Shown here one piece after another: positions 45,690-55,681 of a DNA stretch of 64,000 bases. Source of the DNA: Mesorhizobium loti (GTDB lineage: Bacteria; Pseudomonadota; Alphaproteobacteria; Rhizobiales; Rhizobiaceae); assembly GCF_003148495.1 (NCBI RefSeq), contig NZ_QGGH01000003.1:124001-188000 (forward strand), read 5' to 3'. Position numbers and translations under genes: made by a program. Position 1 is the stretch's first letter. The number at the start of each line of letters is the position of its first letter. The notes under the pieces are model-generated. The model worked only from the letters and a program-made list of their open reading frames with translations, did no database searches and was not told where the DNA came from.

Positions 45690-45854
45690 TTGCCTGAGAC
45701 GGTTCGGTCCGGCACCGGCTCGTAAACCCCAAGCCCCCCGCCCACGGGTCTGCGTCGGATCGAACCAACCTCGGCTCTTCCTCGGAAGAACCGGGTGCGA
45801 CGATCCCAAAACCTAAATGACCGACGTCAGAAGCAAGCTGACGTCGGTTTTTTA
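45690..45854 (+). ncRNA. Candidate stand-alone structured RNA
   Basis: The plus strand can fold strongly: GGTTCGGTCCG (45701-45711) pairs with CGGATCGAACC (45756-45766) with one G-U; CGGCTCTTCC (45772-45781) pairs with GGAAGAACCG (45784-45793); and GGATCG (45757-45762) can instead pair with CGATCC (45801-45806), which excludes the first helix. A perfect terminator follows at once. No gene is near enough downstream to be its target. It matches no RNA I can name; 6S RNA was considered but not supported. Confidence 0.4.
45820..45854 (+). terminator. Rho-independent terminator of the candidate RNA
   Basis: ACCGACGTCAG-AAGCAAG-CTGACGTCGGT, perfect 11-bp arms, followed by TTTTTTATT on the plus strand. 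Confidence 0.9.
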
Positions 45855-45889
45855 TTGGGTGAGAAGCGGTTCGCGCTACCGCGACGTCG

Positions 45890-45940
45890 TCATCCACGGG
45901 CGGAGCGGAAGCGAAGCGCACGCGCAGACCCGAGGATCCA
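45890..45940 (+). repeat. TCATCCACGGGCGGAGC repeat (copy 2)
   Basis: Close match to 7963-8010 over both ends: TCATCCACGGGCGGAGCG and CGCAGACCCGAGGAT. Slightly longer in the middle. Forms an inverted pair with 46061-46112. Confidence 0.65.
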
Positions 45941-46060
45941 TGCCACGACGTTTGTCGAAGCATGCTGCCCATCAGAATAGCCAGCTGTCTCAAACGGGAC
46001 AGCTTAAGCGGGCCGCCTCTCGATTCTGGACCGATTTCGTGCGTAGCCGATGTCACGGCA

Positions 46061-46112
46061 TGGATCCCGGGTCTCCGCGACGGAGCTTCGCTCCTGCTTC
46101 TCCCCAGGATGA
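46061..46112 (-). repeat. Same repeat family, inverted and diverged (copy 3)
   Basis: TGGATCCCGGGTCTCCGCG...CTCCTGCTTCTCCCCAGGATGA reads, on the minus strand, like the copy at 45890-45940. It ends 30 bp before the DUF1223 stop codon. Confidence 0.55.
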
Positions 46113-46141
46113 CGAAGGCAGGGATCGTTTCAGCGATTCTG

Positions 46142-46927
46142 TTACGGCTTGTGGATGAACGCAGCGCCAAGAATGGGACCGGGCATGCCGTCCTTGCCGA
46201 CCGACTGCAGCAGCACGGCGCAGCCGCCCTTCTTGGCAATCTCGCTCATCGGCAGTTCGTAGCGCTGCGCCTTGCCGTGCCACATGCCGGCGGTCTGGAT
46301 GCCGGTGACCGCATTCCAGTAGGTCATCTTGCGGCCGTTGTTCTCTCCCTCACCGATCTTGACCGTCTGCGGGGGGTCGAAATAGACGATGACGACATGG
46401 GCGTCACTGGGGCCGCTACCGGCATCGCCGGCGTCGATCATCACCCGGTCGCTGGTGCGGCTGACCTTGATGGCGACGCGCATGCCTTCGCCGCTCTTGG
46501 CCATGCGGGCGAGCGCGCCATCGACCTCGCCGCGGCTGGCGCCGTTGACGTGGACGCGGCCGTTGATGACGGCCTGCGGCGTGTAGACGGAGCGGCTGCC
46601 GAAGGCACGCATATAGTCATATTGCCGCTCGGTGTTCTCCTTGCGGCTCAGTGTGTCCTGCCAGCCGAGATAGTCCCAGTAGTCGACATGATAGGCGAGC
46701 GCGACGATGTCCTCCTTGGCGACAAGTTCGGCGAACAACGCATCGGCCGGCGGACAGGAATTGCAGCCCTGGCTGGTGAACAGTTCGACCACGCCCAATG
46801 GTTTTTCGAGTTGTGGCTTGTCGGCCTGGGCTCGGTCGGGCTCGCCGGCATACCCGGCGCCGGCAGACGCCGAGAAGGCCAGCGCAAAGGCTGCCAGCCA
46901 CAATGATTTTCGCGAGGCCATGGCCAT
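46142..46927 (-). CDS. DUF1223 secreted thioredoxin-like protein
   Basis: A 261-residue exported protein: signal peptide about 1-27, then a thioredoxin-like fold starting VVELFTSQGCNSCPPADALFAEL, with C55-x2-C58 in the redox position, and YHVDYWDYLGWQDTLSRKENTERQYDYMRAFGSRSVYTPQAVINGR. The whole matches DUF1223. Start ATG at 46927 or two codons later; both follow CGGGAATCGGA. A redox role is probable but untested. Confidence 0.87.
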   Translation of the reverse strand: MAMASRKSLWLAAFALAFSASAGAGYAGEPDRAQADKPQLEKPLGVVELFTSQGCNSCPPADALFAELVAKEDIVALAYHVDYWDYLGWQDTLSRKENTERQYDYMRAFGSRSVYTPQAVINGRVHVNGASRGEVDGALARMAKSGEGMRVAIKVSRTSDRVMIDAGDAGSGPSDAHVVIVYFDPPQTVKIGEGENNGRKMTYWNAVTGIQTAGMWHGKAQRYELPMSEIAKKGGCAVLLQSVGKDGMPGPILGAAFIHKP

Positions 46928-47048
46928 TCCGATTCCCGCCGGTGGTGCCGGCTTTATCTTGATTGCTAAAATATGTGGCAGAAGCGGAAGTCAACGGGAA
47001 GTCACGTTGCGGTGAAATTTGCCATTGCAGCCGACAGCAACGGCACGA

Positions 47049-47176
47049 TAGGGCGGTTCATCGTTTCACCGAAACGCCGAACCGCTCTATCTCTTTGGTT
47101 TGACGCAATTTCCAAGGGAAAGCGCTATGCGCTTTTCCCGGGAAAACCGCTTCACACTTTTCCTGTAATTGCTCTA
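47049..47176. repeat. Full-length dispersed palindromic element
   Basis: Two hairpins in a row. The first, 47049-47088, pairs AGGGCGGTTCATCGTTTC with GAAACGCCGAACCGCTCT (15 of 18). The second, 47105-47172, has GCAATT/AATTGC ends and contains AAAACCGCTTCACACTTTTCC, shared with 19147-19190. It lies in the 298-bp space before the ceramidase-like gene. I recognise this as a common Mesorhizobium intergenic element. Confidence 0.75.
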
Positions 47177-47225
47177 GGAGAAGGCTTGCGCTTCAGGATA
47201 GAAACCGATTCGGGCGGCAATCACG

Positions 47226-47900
47226 ATGTGGCAAACTCTTTTGGCGCCGGTCGACCTCTATTGCGAGCGGACCGGGCCGGAATTCTGGTCCGAGCCGGTC
47301 AACGCCCTGACGAACCTCGCCTTCATCGCCGCCGGCCTGTGGGGCGTGCGCGAGGTGCGAAGGCTGGGCACCGGCACCTTCGCCGAGGTGCTGGCCTGGT
47401 GGGTGGTAGCGATCGGCATCGGCTCGACGATCTTCCACACCTTTGCCACCAAGGGCACGATCTGGGCCGACGTATTGCCGATCGCCGGCTTCACGCTGGC
47501 CTACACGCTGTTCAACCTGCGTCGCTTCCTCGGCCTGCGATGGGGCAAGGCCATCGCCATCTTCATTGTCTTCTATGTGGTTGCCGGGGCGATAACCTTC
47601 GCCGTGCCGGACTGGCTGCGCCAGGCGTCGAACGGCACGACGGGCTATCTGCCGCCGTTCCTGGCGCTCGCCTTCTTCGGCGCGCTGGTGGCGGCCAGCG
47701 GCAATCGCGCCGGCTGGTACAATCTGGCGGGATCGGCGATCTTCGTGGTGTCCGTCATCTGCCGGATGATCGATCCACTGGTCTGCGGCAGCTTTCCGCT
47801 CGGCACGCACTTCCTCTGGCACATCTTCAACGGCCTGATGCTCGGCGTGCTTCTGGCGGCGGCGGCGCGTTTTGGGAAGCCGAGGGCTGAGTACAGATAG
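47226..47900 (+). CDS. Ceramidase-like (CREST superfamily) membrane hydrolase
   Basis: A 224-residue membrane protein with about seven helices. Ligand-type motifs of alkaline ceramidases are visible: DLYCERTGPEFWSEPVNALTNLAF (with Asp/Glu and the E-P-x-N-x-x-T-N motif), GSTIFHTFATKGTIWADVLPI (first zinc His) and GTHFLWHIFNG (two further His). Probably a zinc-dependent amidase acting on a lipid or related hydrophobic substrate; actual substrate unknown. Monocistronic. Confidence 0.85.
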   Translation: MWQTLLAPVDLYCERTGPEFWSEPVNALTNLAFIAAGLWGVREVRRLGTGTFAEVLAWWVVAIGIGSTIFHTFATKGTIWADVLPIAGFTLAYTLFNLRRFLGLRWGKAIAIFIVFYVVAGAITFAVPDWLRQASNGTTGYLPPFLALAFFGALVAASGNRAGWYNLAGSAIFVVSVICRMIDPLVCGSFPLGTHFLWHIFNGLMLGVLLAAAARFGKPRAEYR

Positions 47901-47937
47901 GGGCCTATTCCGCTAGAACCTTAGACGCAACGGATCG

Positions 47938-48798
47938 TCATAGACCATTGAGGCGGATCAACGTGTCGATATTGTTTAAGCTTTTGTCCAGTCTCTCAAT
48001 TTGTCCGTCTCTCAACACCTCTGCGGGGCTAGGTAGATCAGTGCCCCCCGCAGCCTTGCCATGTTTCTTTTTCCCGCCGCCGCTTTTGCCGCCTGTTCGA
48101 ATGATTTCCGCAAGTGCGTTCAGGCTGCCCTGATCCAGAGCGATTGTTGGCTTTTTTGGTTGATCGGTGAAATCGATTTCTATTTGCACAACTCTCGCGA
48201 CTTGGAACCCGGCACTCGGCGTGACCGTGACAGGGTTGAAAAATGCCACCGATGCTCCGTTAGGGCCGAAAACGACAGTGCCCGTGCGGACAAATTTCAT
48301 TTCGTCCAGATAGCCGCTTGTATCCGCCGATTGGACATTCGCAGAAATGTGTTTGTACCACTCCAGCAAGCCAAGCCGCTTCATATCGTATTTGGTTCTG
48401 TCGCCGCCCTTGCAAGCAAGCTCGTCGGGCAGGACGCTGTCGCCCATGATCACTGTGCCAACATCATTCGTGGAGGCGGTAAGCCCTGTCGAAGCGGAAA
48501 GAATACCGTGTTTGCCCAGGCCATGGTCGGCGATCGAAGCAGAAATCCCGGCGTTACGGTCCAGATGTCCGTCAATCTGTATGGCGATTGAAGCGTAGCG
48601 CGGCTTGGTCCTGTCGTAGAAGTATTTTGGTGACGTTTGCCCACGATCAAAGGCCATGACGCTTTCCACCTCGCATCGCAGCCCTTTGACCAGTAGGCCA
48701 TAGTCCACGGCGCTGTCGGCTTGTGTAGGAATGAAATATCCACTTGCACATCCGGACAATAGGATGCCGCTCGCGAAAACGCGCAAATATTTCTGCAT
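47938..48798 (-). CDS. Hypothetical lipoprotein
   Basis: A 286-residue protein with a lipobox in its N-terminus (ILLSGC, Cys17). The mature part is polar with alternating beta-like segments; near residue 240 a basic GGKSGGGKKKHGKAAGG insert precedes a short helical tail. I do not recognise the family. Start at MQKYLRV (48798) is chosen because the lipobox then lies at the normal distance. Its codon use looks less GC-biased than that of its neighbours, which may point to horizontal acquisition. Confidence 0.65.
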   Translation of the reverse strand: MQKYLRVFASGILLSGCASGYFIPTQADSAVDYGLLVKGLRCEVESVMAFDRGQTSPKYFYDRTKPRYASIAIQIDGHLDRNAGISASIADHGLGKHGILSASTGLTASTNDVGTVIMGDSVLPDELACKGGDRTKYDMKRLGLLEWYKHISANVQSADTSGYLDEMKFVRTGTVVFGPNGASVAFFNPVTVTPSAGFQVARVVQIEIDFTDQPKKPTIALDQGSLNALAEIIRTGGKSGGGKKKHGKAAGGTDLPSPAEVLRDGQIERLDKSLNNIDTLIRLNGL

Positions 48799-48850
48799 TG
48801 GAATTCCCCTCTCTCGAAGAGAATACAACTCCAAAATATTCGCCGACGCA

Positions 48851-48884
48851 ATAAAAAACGCCGGCCCGTCAGGCCGGCGTTGTT
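48851..48884 (-). terminator. Terminator of acnA
   Basis: ACGCCGGCC-CGTCA-GGCCGGCGT, 9-bp perfect arms; read on the minus strand it is followed by TTTTTTATT, 20 bp after the acnA stop. Confidence 0.88.
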
Positions 48885-48904
48885 ATTTGAGCTAGAAGAA
48901 CGGA

Positions 48905-51595
<2,691 letters not shown>

Positions 51596-51623
51596 GTGCG
51601 ATCCTTGTCTGTTCAGCCTGAAA

Positions 51624-51693
51624 GGGAACGGACGCCGATGGCATGCAATCACGCGCAAAGGTGCGGGTACGGCCATTTCCGCTGTCCGTTCCC
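51624..51693. promoter_or_regulatory. 10-bp inverted repeat in acnA leader/promoter
   Basis: GGGAACGGAC (51624-51633) and its exact complement GTCCGTTCCC (51684-51693), 50 bases apart, just upstream of the acnA GTG. It could fold in the mRNA or be a paired operator in the acnA-ccmA divergent space; no regulator is identified. Confidence 0.35.
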
Positions 51694-51876
51694 AAGCAAC
51701 CCGAGCCGTTCAAGGCGGCGCGTGCGCTGGTTCGGCGCTAATTCTGTTCCCGTGCCGACCGCTGGCACGGATGCACCGCATATAGAGAATTTTCTGGAAT
51801 AGTTCTAGACAGTTGCAAAGCAAATTTGTGCGATGCGGCAGCTGCCGCGGCACATGGTTTTCAGGACAGGCGAGGG

Positions 51877-52506
51877 ATGCGGCTGATCGCCGAAAATTTG
51901 GGCGGCGAACGCGGCGGCGACACGGTGTTTGCCGGCATCGGCTTTGCCCTGGAAGACGGTCAGGCGCTTGTTGTCACCGGGCCGAACGGATCAGGCAAAT
52001 CGACTTTGCTGCGGGTCATCGCCGGGTTGCTGCCGGTGGCGGAAGGCAGCGTGAAGATTGAAGGTGGCGGCGAAGCGTTTCCGTCGATCGCGTCGGCCTG
52101 TCATTACCTTGGCCACCAGAACGCAATGAAGCCGGCGCTCAGCGTGGCGGAGAACCTGCGCTTCTGGCGCGACTTCAACGGCGATGGGCAACTCGGCGTC
52201 GAAGAGGCGCTTGAAACCGTCGGGCTTGGCGGCATCGGCCACCTGCCGTTCGGCTATCTGTCGACAGGGCAGCGGCGGCGGTCGGCGATCGCCAAGCTTT
52301 TGGTCAGCCACCGGCCATTGTGGCTGCTCGATGAGCCGACAGCGGGGCTGGACAAGGCTTCGGAGGGGCGGTTCGCGGGGTTGATGACGAGACATTGCGC
52401 GGATGGCGGAATGATTGTCGCGGCGACGCATCTGCCGCTTGGATTGGATGGCGCGAAGGGGTTGGTGATGGGGGAACTCCTGCCTCAACAAGGGACCGCA
52501 TCCTAA
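51877..52506 (+). CDS. ccmA: Heme exporter ATPase CcmA
   Basis: A 209-residue ABC ATPase of cytochrome c maturation system I. Walker A GPNGSGKST, an LSTGQRRRSAIAKLL signature (the variant usual for CcmA), Walker B LWLLDEPTAGLD and the final ATHLPLGL. CcmAB releases holo-CcmE from the CcmC complex. Start at 51877 with GAGGG directly upstream; the stop overlaps ccmB in TAATG. Confidence 0.95.
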   Translation: MRLIAENLGGERGGDTVFAGIGFALEDGQALVVTGPNGSGKSTLLRVIAGLLPVAEGSVKIEGGGEAFPSIASACHYLGHQNAMKPALSVAENLRFWRDFNGDGQLGVEEALETVGLGGIGHLPFGYLSTGQRRRSAIAKLLVSHRPLWLLDEPTAGLDKASEGRFAGLMTRHCADGGMIVAATHLPLGLDGAKGLVMGELLPQQGTAS

Positions 52507-53171
52507 TGTGGTCGCTCTTCCTGCGCGACATCCGCCTCAACATCCGTGCCGGCGGCGGGGCGCTGACGGGCGTCATCTTCTTCCTCGCTGTCATCGCCAC
52601 CATCCCGTTTGGGGTCGGGCCGGACCTGAAGCTGCTTGCTCGCATCGGTCCGGCGATCCTGTGGATCGGCGCGCTGCTGTCTTGTCTGCTCGGCCTCGAC
52701 CGGCTGTTCCAGGCCGACCGCGAGGACGGCTCGCTCGATTTGCTGGTGCTCGGCAATGACCGCCATATGCTGGCGCTGACGGTGCTGACGAAATGCCTGG
52801 CGCATTGGGCGGGCAGCGTGCTGCCGCTGGTCATCGCGGCTCCCTTGCTCGGCCTGTTCATGAACATGGAGCCGCTCGGCATCGGCGCCACGGCGCTGGC
52901 CCTTCTGGTCGGCACGCCGGCAATCACCTTCATCGGTGCCGCCGGTGCCGCCGTGGCGGTGGCGCTGCCTCGTGGTGGGCTGCTGATCTCGGTGCTGGTG
53001 CTGCCGCTGACCATCCCGGTGCTGATCTTCGGCGTTTCGGCGAGCTATGGGGCCACCGCCAATCCCGATCCGTTTCTGCAGCCCTTCCTCATTCTTGCCG
53101 CGCTGACCTTGTTTCTTAGCGTGCTGGGTCCGGTCTCGGCGGCGCTGGCGCTGCGCCACGGAACGGATTGA
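52506..53171 (+). CDS. ccmB: Heme exporter permease CcmB
   Basis: A 221-residue six-helix inner-membrane protein: LFLRDIRLNIRAGG at the N-terminus, RLFQADREDGSLDLL, then hydrophobic segments to the end. It partners with CcmA. The normal next gene, ccmC, is missing: ccmD begins 176 bp further on. Confidence 0.94.
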   Translation: MWSLFLRDIRLNIRAGGGALTGVIFFLAVIATIPFGVGPDLKLLARIGPAILWIGALLSCLLGLDRLFQADREDGSLDLLVLGNDRHMLALTVLTKCLAHWAGSVLPLVIAAPLLGLFMNMEPLGIGATALALLVGTPAITFIGAAGAAVAVALPRGGLLISVLVLPLTIPVLIFGVSASYGATANPDPFLQPFLILAALTLFLSVLGPVSAALALRHGTD

Positions 53172-53347
53172 GTGACGTCAGGCGCGGTTTGCGCGACATC
53201 AAGGGCGGCAGCGCGGCGACCGCATAAGTTCGGAAGCCGCGGCGCGGCAGCCGATTGCGAAGCCGCCAGCACGCCGTTAAGGGAAAGCATGATCGAGCGA
53301 GGCGGAAGGATTCCGTTGGGAAGAAGGATGTCGATGGAGCGGCAGGC
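53172..53347 (+). pseudogene. ccmC: Position of missing ccmC; possible residual 3' end
   Basis: In other rhizobia ccmC (about 750 bp) lies here. Only 176 bp remain, with no membrane helix and none of the WxWDxRLT-type tryptophan motif. A short frame from ATG 53289 (..RRMSMERQA) ends in TGA overlapping the ccmD ATG (ATGA), as a ccmC 3' end would, which hints at an internal deletion. The rest cannot be matched. Confidence 0.4.
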
Positions 53348-53515
53348 ATGAGCGCGCACGCACTTTACGTGACCGCCGCCTATGGCATCACCGCCATGGT
53401 GCTGATCGGGCTGATCGGCTGGATCCTGATAGACCAGCGGGCGCGCAAGCGCGAACTCGCCGAACTGGAAGCGGCCGGCATACGACGGCGCTCCGACAAG
53501 GCGGCCAAGCCATGA
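53348..53515 (+). CDS. ccmD: Heme exporter protein CcmD
   Basis: A 55-residue single-helix protein: SAHALYVTAAYGITAMVLIGLIGWILIDQ, then a charged RARKRELAELEAAGIRRRSDKA tail. CcmD links CcmABC to CcmE. The start ATG at 53348 is fixed by family length; an upstream frame to 53255 is rejected. Overlaps ccmG by 4 bp. Confidence 0.93.
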   Translation: MSAHALYVTAAYGITAMVLIGLIGWILIDQRARKRELAELEAAGIRRRSDKAAKP

Positions 53516-54090
53516 ACGCCGAAACGGAAACGCCGACGCCACCCACTCGTCGCCTGTTTGTGCTTTTGCCGCTGTTGATCTTCCTCGGCCTGACTGGACT
53601 GTTCCTGTCGCAGCTGTTGTCGGGGCGCGATGTTTCGGAAGTGCCGTCGGCTCTGATCGGCCTGCCGGCGCCGCAGACCAATCTGCCAGCGCTGGAGGGC
53701 TCAAACCTGCCGGGGCTCGATTCGAAAGCCTTCGTCGGCAAGGTCACATTGGTCAATGTCTTCGCGTCATGGTGCGCGCCGTGCCGCGAAGAGCATCCGG
53801 TGCTGCTGGCGCTGTCACAGGACAAGCGTTTCACCATGGCGGCGTTGAATTACAAGGACCGGCCGGAAAACGCCCGCCGGTTCCTCGGCGATCTCGGCAA
53901 TCCGTTCCAGGCGATCGGCGTCGACGAAGCCGGCCGCACGGCGATCGACTGGGGCGTCTACGGCGTGCCGGAAACCTTCGTCATCGGCAAGGACGGCAAG
54001 ATCGCCTACAAGCATGTCGGCCCGCTGACGCCCGAGACGGCGAGGGACCTCTTGCTGCCACAGATAGACAAGGCGCTGGCGGCGCGTTGA
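53512..54090 (+). CDS. ccmG: Thiol:disulfide interchange protein CcmG/DsbE
   Basis: A 192-residue periplasmic thioredoxin anchored by one helix (about 15-35). Active site WCAPC (87-91) and the cis-Pro in YGVPETFVIGKDGK. It reduces apocytochrome c cysteines before heme attachment. Start overlaps ccmD (ATGA). Confidence 0.95.
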   Translation: MNAETETPTPPTRRLFVLLPLLIFLGLTGLFLSQLLSGRDVSEVPSALIGLPAPQTNLPALEGSNLPGLDSKAFVGKVTLVNVFASWCAPCREEHPVLLALSQDKRFTMAALNYKDRPENARRFLGDLGNPFQAIGVDEAGRTAIDWGVYGVPETFVIGKDGKIAYKHVGPLTPETARDLLLPQIDKALAAR

Positions 54091-54092
54091 TA

Positions 54093-54207
54093 TTCAGGTG
54101 ATGCCGGCCTGCAAACGGCGGCTTCCCGCGCTTCCGGTGCTCACGTACTTAAGTACGCTCCGCTCCGGTTCTCGGAAACCACCGTTTTCGTCTCGGCCTG
54201 ACCTGAA
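54093..54207. repeat. Long imperfect palindrome centred on CGTACTTAAGTACG
   Basis: The ends TTCAGGT (54093-54099) and ACCTGAA (54201-54207) are exact complements; inner parts pair imperfectly (ACGGCGGCTTCCC with GGAAACCACCGT), and the centre is a perfect 14-bp palindrome. A further small hairpin ACGCACC-TTGGC-GGTGCGT is at 54213-54231. It fills the space between the convergent ccmG and DUF1127 genes. Confidence 0.7.
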
Positions 54208-54248
54208 TCTCAACGCACCTTGGCGGTGCGTCTTATCGGACCTGGGGC

Positions 54249-54416
54249 TCAGCCGTAGATCTGCTTGTGGACCTGGTAGAGCATTTCCGAGCGGTCGGCG
54301 CGCATGTCGGCCAGATCGCGGCTGGAAAAGCTGTCGATTTCGGCGACAAGGCGGTTGTAGTGCTTGCGCTTGGCAATGCTGTTGCGAGCGCGGGTCATGA
54401 GACTGTCGAGGATCAT
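54249..54416 (-). CDS. DUF1127 (YjiS-like) small protein
   Basis: A 55-residue protein: SLMTRARNSIAKRKHYNRLVAEIDSFSSRDLADMRADRSEMLYQVHKQIYG. The SSRDLADM-x-x-x-R-S/D core is the DUF1127 arginine-rich motif. AAAAGGAACCTTGCT precedes the ATG at 54416. In other alphaproteobacteria such genes respond to stress and encode RNA-binding or phosphate/carbon-metabolism regulators. A hairpin (54491-54530) is upstream. Confidence 0.88.
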   Translation of the reverse strand: MILDSLMTRARNSIAKRKHYNRLVAEIDSFSSRDLADMRADRSEMLYQVHKQIYG

Positions 54417-54490
54417 AGCAAGGTTCCTTTTGGCGCCGCATTTCGGCGGCGGTTTCTTCCTCCCTTGATCGATACGAAGCATGACATAGT

Positions 54491-54530
54491 AATGGTGCGT
54501 TGCAAAAAGAAGATGTTGCAATGCACCATT
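54491..54530 (-). promoter_or_regulatory. Inverted repeat upstream of the DUF1127 gene
   Basis: AATGGTGCGTTGCA / TGCAATGCACCATT, 14-bp arms with one mismatch, 12-base spacer, about 75 bp before the DUF1127 start. The half-sites (TGCAA, TTGCA) look like an operator for a dimeric regulator or a leader hairpin. The rest of 54417-54686 shows no gene. Confidence 0.4.
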
Positions 54531-54686
54531 GCGCCCAGCGCATAGCCGGTTAATGCTGCGTTGACGTCATGCGTAGAGCCGGCAAGTGATCTGTCTTGGC
54601 TTTTTGCATGACACTGTGCGTACCCACATTGCCTTCTGTCCCGCCGGCTGGCTTGATCCGGTGTCACTGATGCCGGGAGGAAAAGC

Positions 54687-55607
54687 ATGGCGGCCGCAGA
54701 CTACTATGAAATTCTCGATCCGCGCTTCGCGCGCCTGTTCAGCGGCAACGCGCAGGTCGAGAAGCTGTTCACCGGATGCCAATGGGCGGAAGGGCCGGCC
54801 TGGTTCGCCGCCGGCCGCTATGTCGTCTGGTCCGACATCCCCAACAACCGCATGCTGCGCTACGACGAGACCGACGGTAATGTCAGCGTCTTCCGTCAGC
54901 CGTCCGGCAACTCCAACGGCAACACTGTCGACCGGCAAGGCCGGCTGGTCACCTGCGAGCATTCCGGCCGCCGCGTCAGCCGCACCGAGTTCGATGGCTC
55001 GGTCACAACCATCGCCGCCAAATGGAAGGGCAAGCGGCTGAACTCACCCAACGATGCGGTGGTGAAGTCGGATGGCTCGATCTGGTTTACCGATCCGAGC
55101 TACGGCATCGATACCGACTATGAAGGCGACAAGGCCGAGAGCGAGATCGGCGCCTGCCATGTCTACCGGGTCGACCCCGGCACCGGCGAGGTCGAAGCCG
55201 TCATCACCGACATGGTCAGGCCCAACGGTCTCGCCTTCTCGCTCGACGAGAGCAAGCTCTATGTCGTCGACACCGGCCGCACGCATGGCGCGCAGAATCC
55301 GGCGCATATGCGGGTGTTCAATGTCGGCAAGGGCGGCAAGAAAGTCTCCGGCGAAAAAATCTTCGCCGACTGTACGGCCGGCCTGTTCGACGGCTTTCGG
55401 CTCGACGAGGACGGACGCATCTGGACCAGTGCGGCCGACGGCATCCATTGCTACGATCCGGACGGCACGCTGATCGGCAAGGTCAAGGTGCCGGAAGTCA
55501 CCGCCAATTGCGTGTTCGGCGGCAACAAGCTGAATTGCCTCTACATCGCCGGCACCACGTCGCTCTACATGGTGCGGCTGATGGTCAACGGCGCCAAGAC
55601 TTATTGA
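54687..55607 (+). CDS. SMP-30/gluconolactonase family hydrolase
   Basis: A 306-residue six-bladed beta-propeller. Metal ligands can be placed in CQWAEGPAWF (E35), RLNSPNDAVV (Asn/Asp) and PNGLAFSLDE. Hydrolyses sugar lactones in most members. GGGAGGAAAAGC ribosome site fixes the start. Followed 74 bp later by a tautomerase gene, perhaps in the same transcript. Confidence 0.9.
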   Translation: MAAADYYEILDPRFARLFSGNAQVEKLFTGCQWAEGPAWFAAGRYVVWSDIPNNRMLRYDETDGNVSVFRQPSGNSNGNTVDRQGRLVTCEHSGRRVSRTEFDGSVTTIAAKWKGKRLNSPNDAVVKSDGSIWFTDPSYGIDTDYEGDKAESEIGACHVYRVDPGTGEVEAVITDMVRPNGLAFSLDESKLYVVDTGRTHGAQNPAHMRVFNVGKGGKKVSGEKIFADCTAGLFDGFRLDEDGRIWTSAADGIHCYDPDGTLIGKVKVPEVTANCVFGGNKLNCLYIAGTTSLYMVRLMVNGAKTY

Positions 55608-55681
55608 GACCAGAGCACTGACGATCATTCGACAGTTTCGTCGAAGTGGGTCGCGAGCACGAACATCCCCGGGAGGACAAA

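Larger units (their letters stand above)
45480..46141. other. 662-bp non-coding stretch
   Basis: Between DUF2794 and DUF1223 (both minus strand). It holds a candidate structured RNA with terminator (about 45690-45854) and two opposed copies of a dispersed repeat (45890-45940, 46061-46112). No open frame with protein-like composition was found. Confidence 0.7.

Noticed and set aside
45690..45854. 6S RNA or SRP RNA at this site
   Set aside because: The conserved SRP tetraloop/asymmetric loop bases are absent, and the locus is not beside zapA or a folate cyclo-ligase gene, the usual 6S context; kept only as an unnamed candidate RNA.
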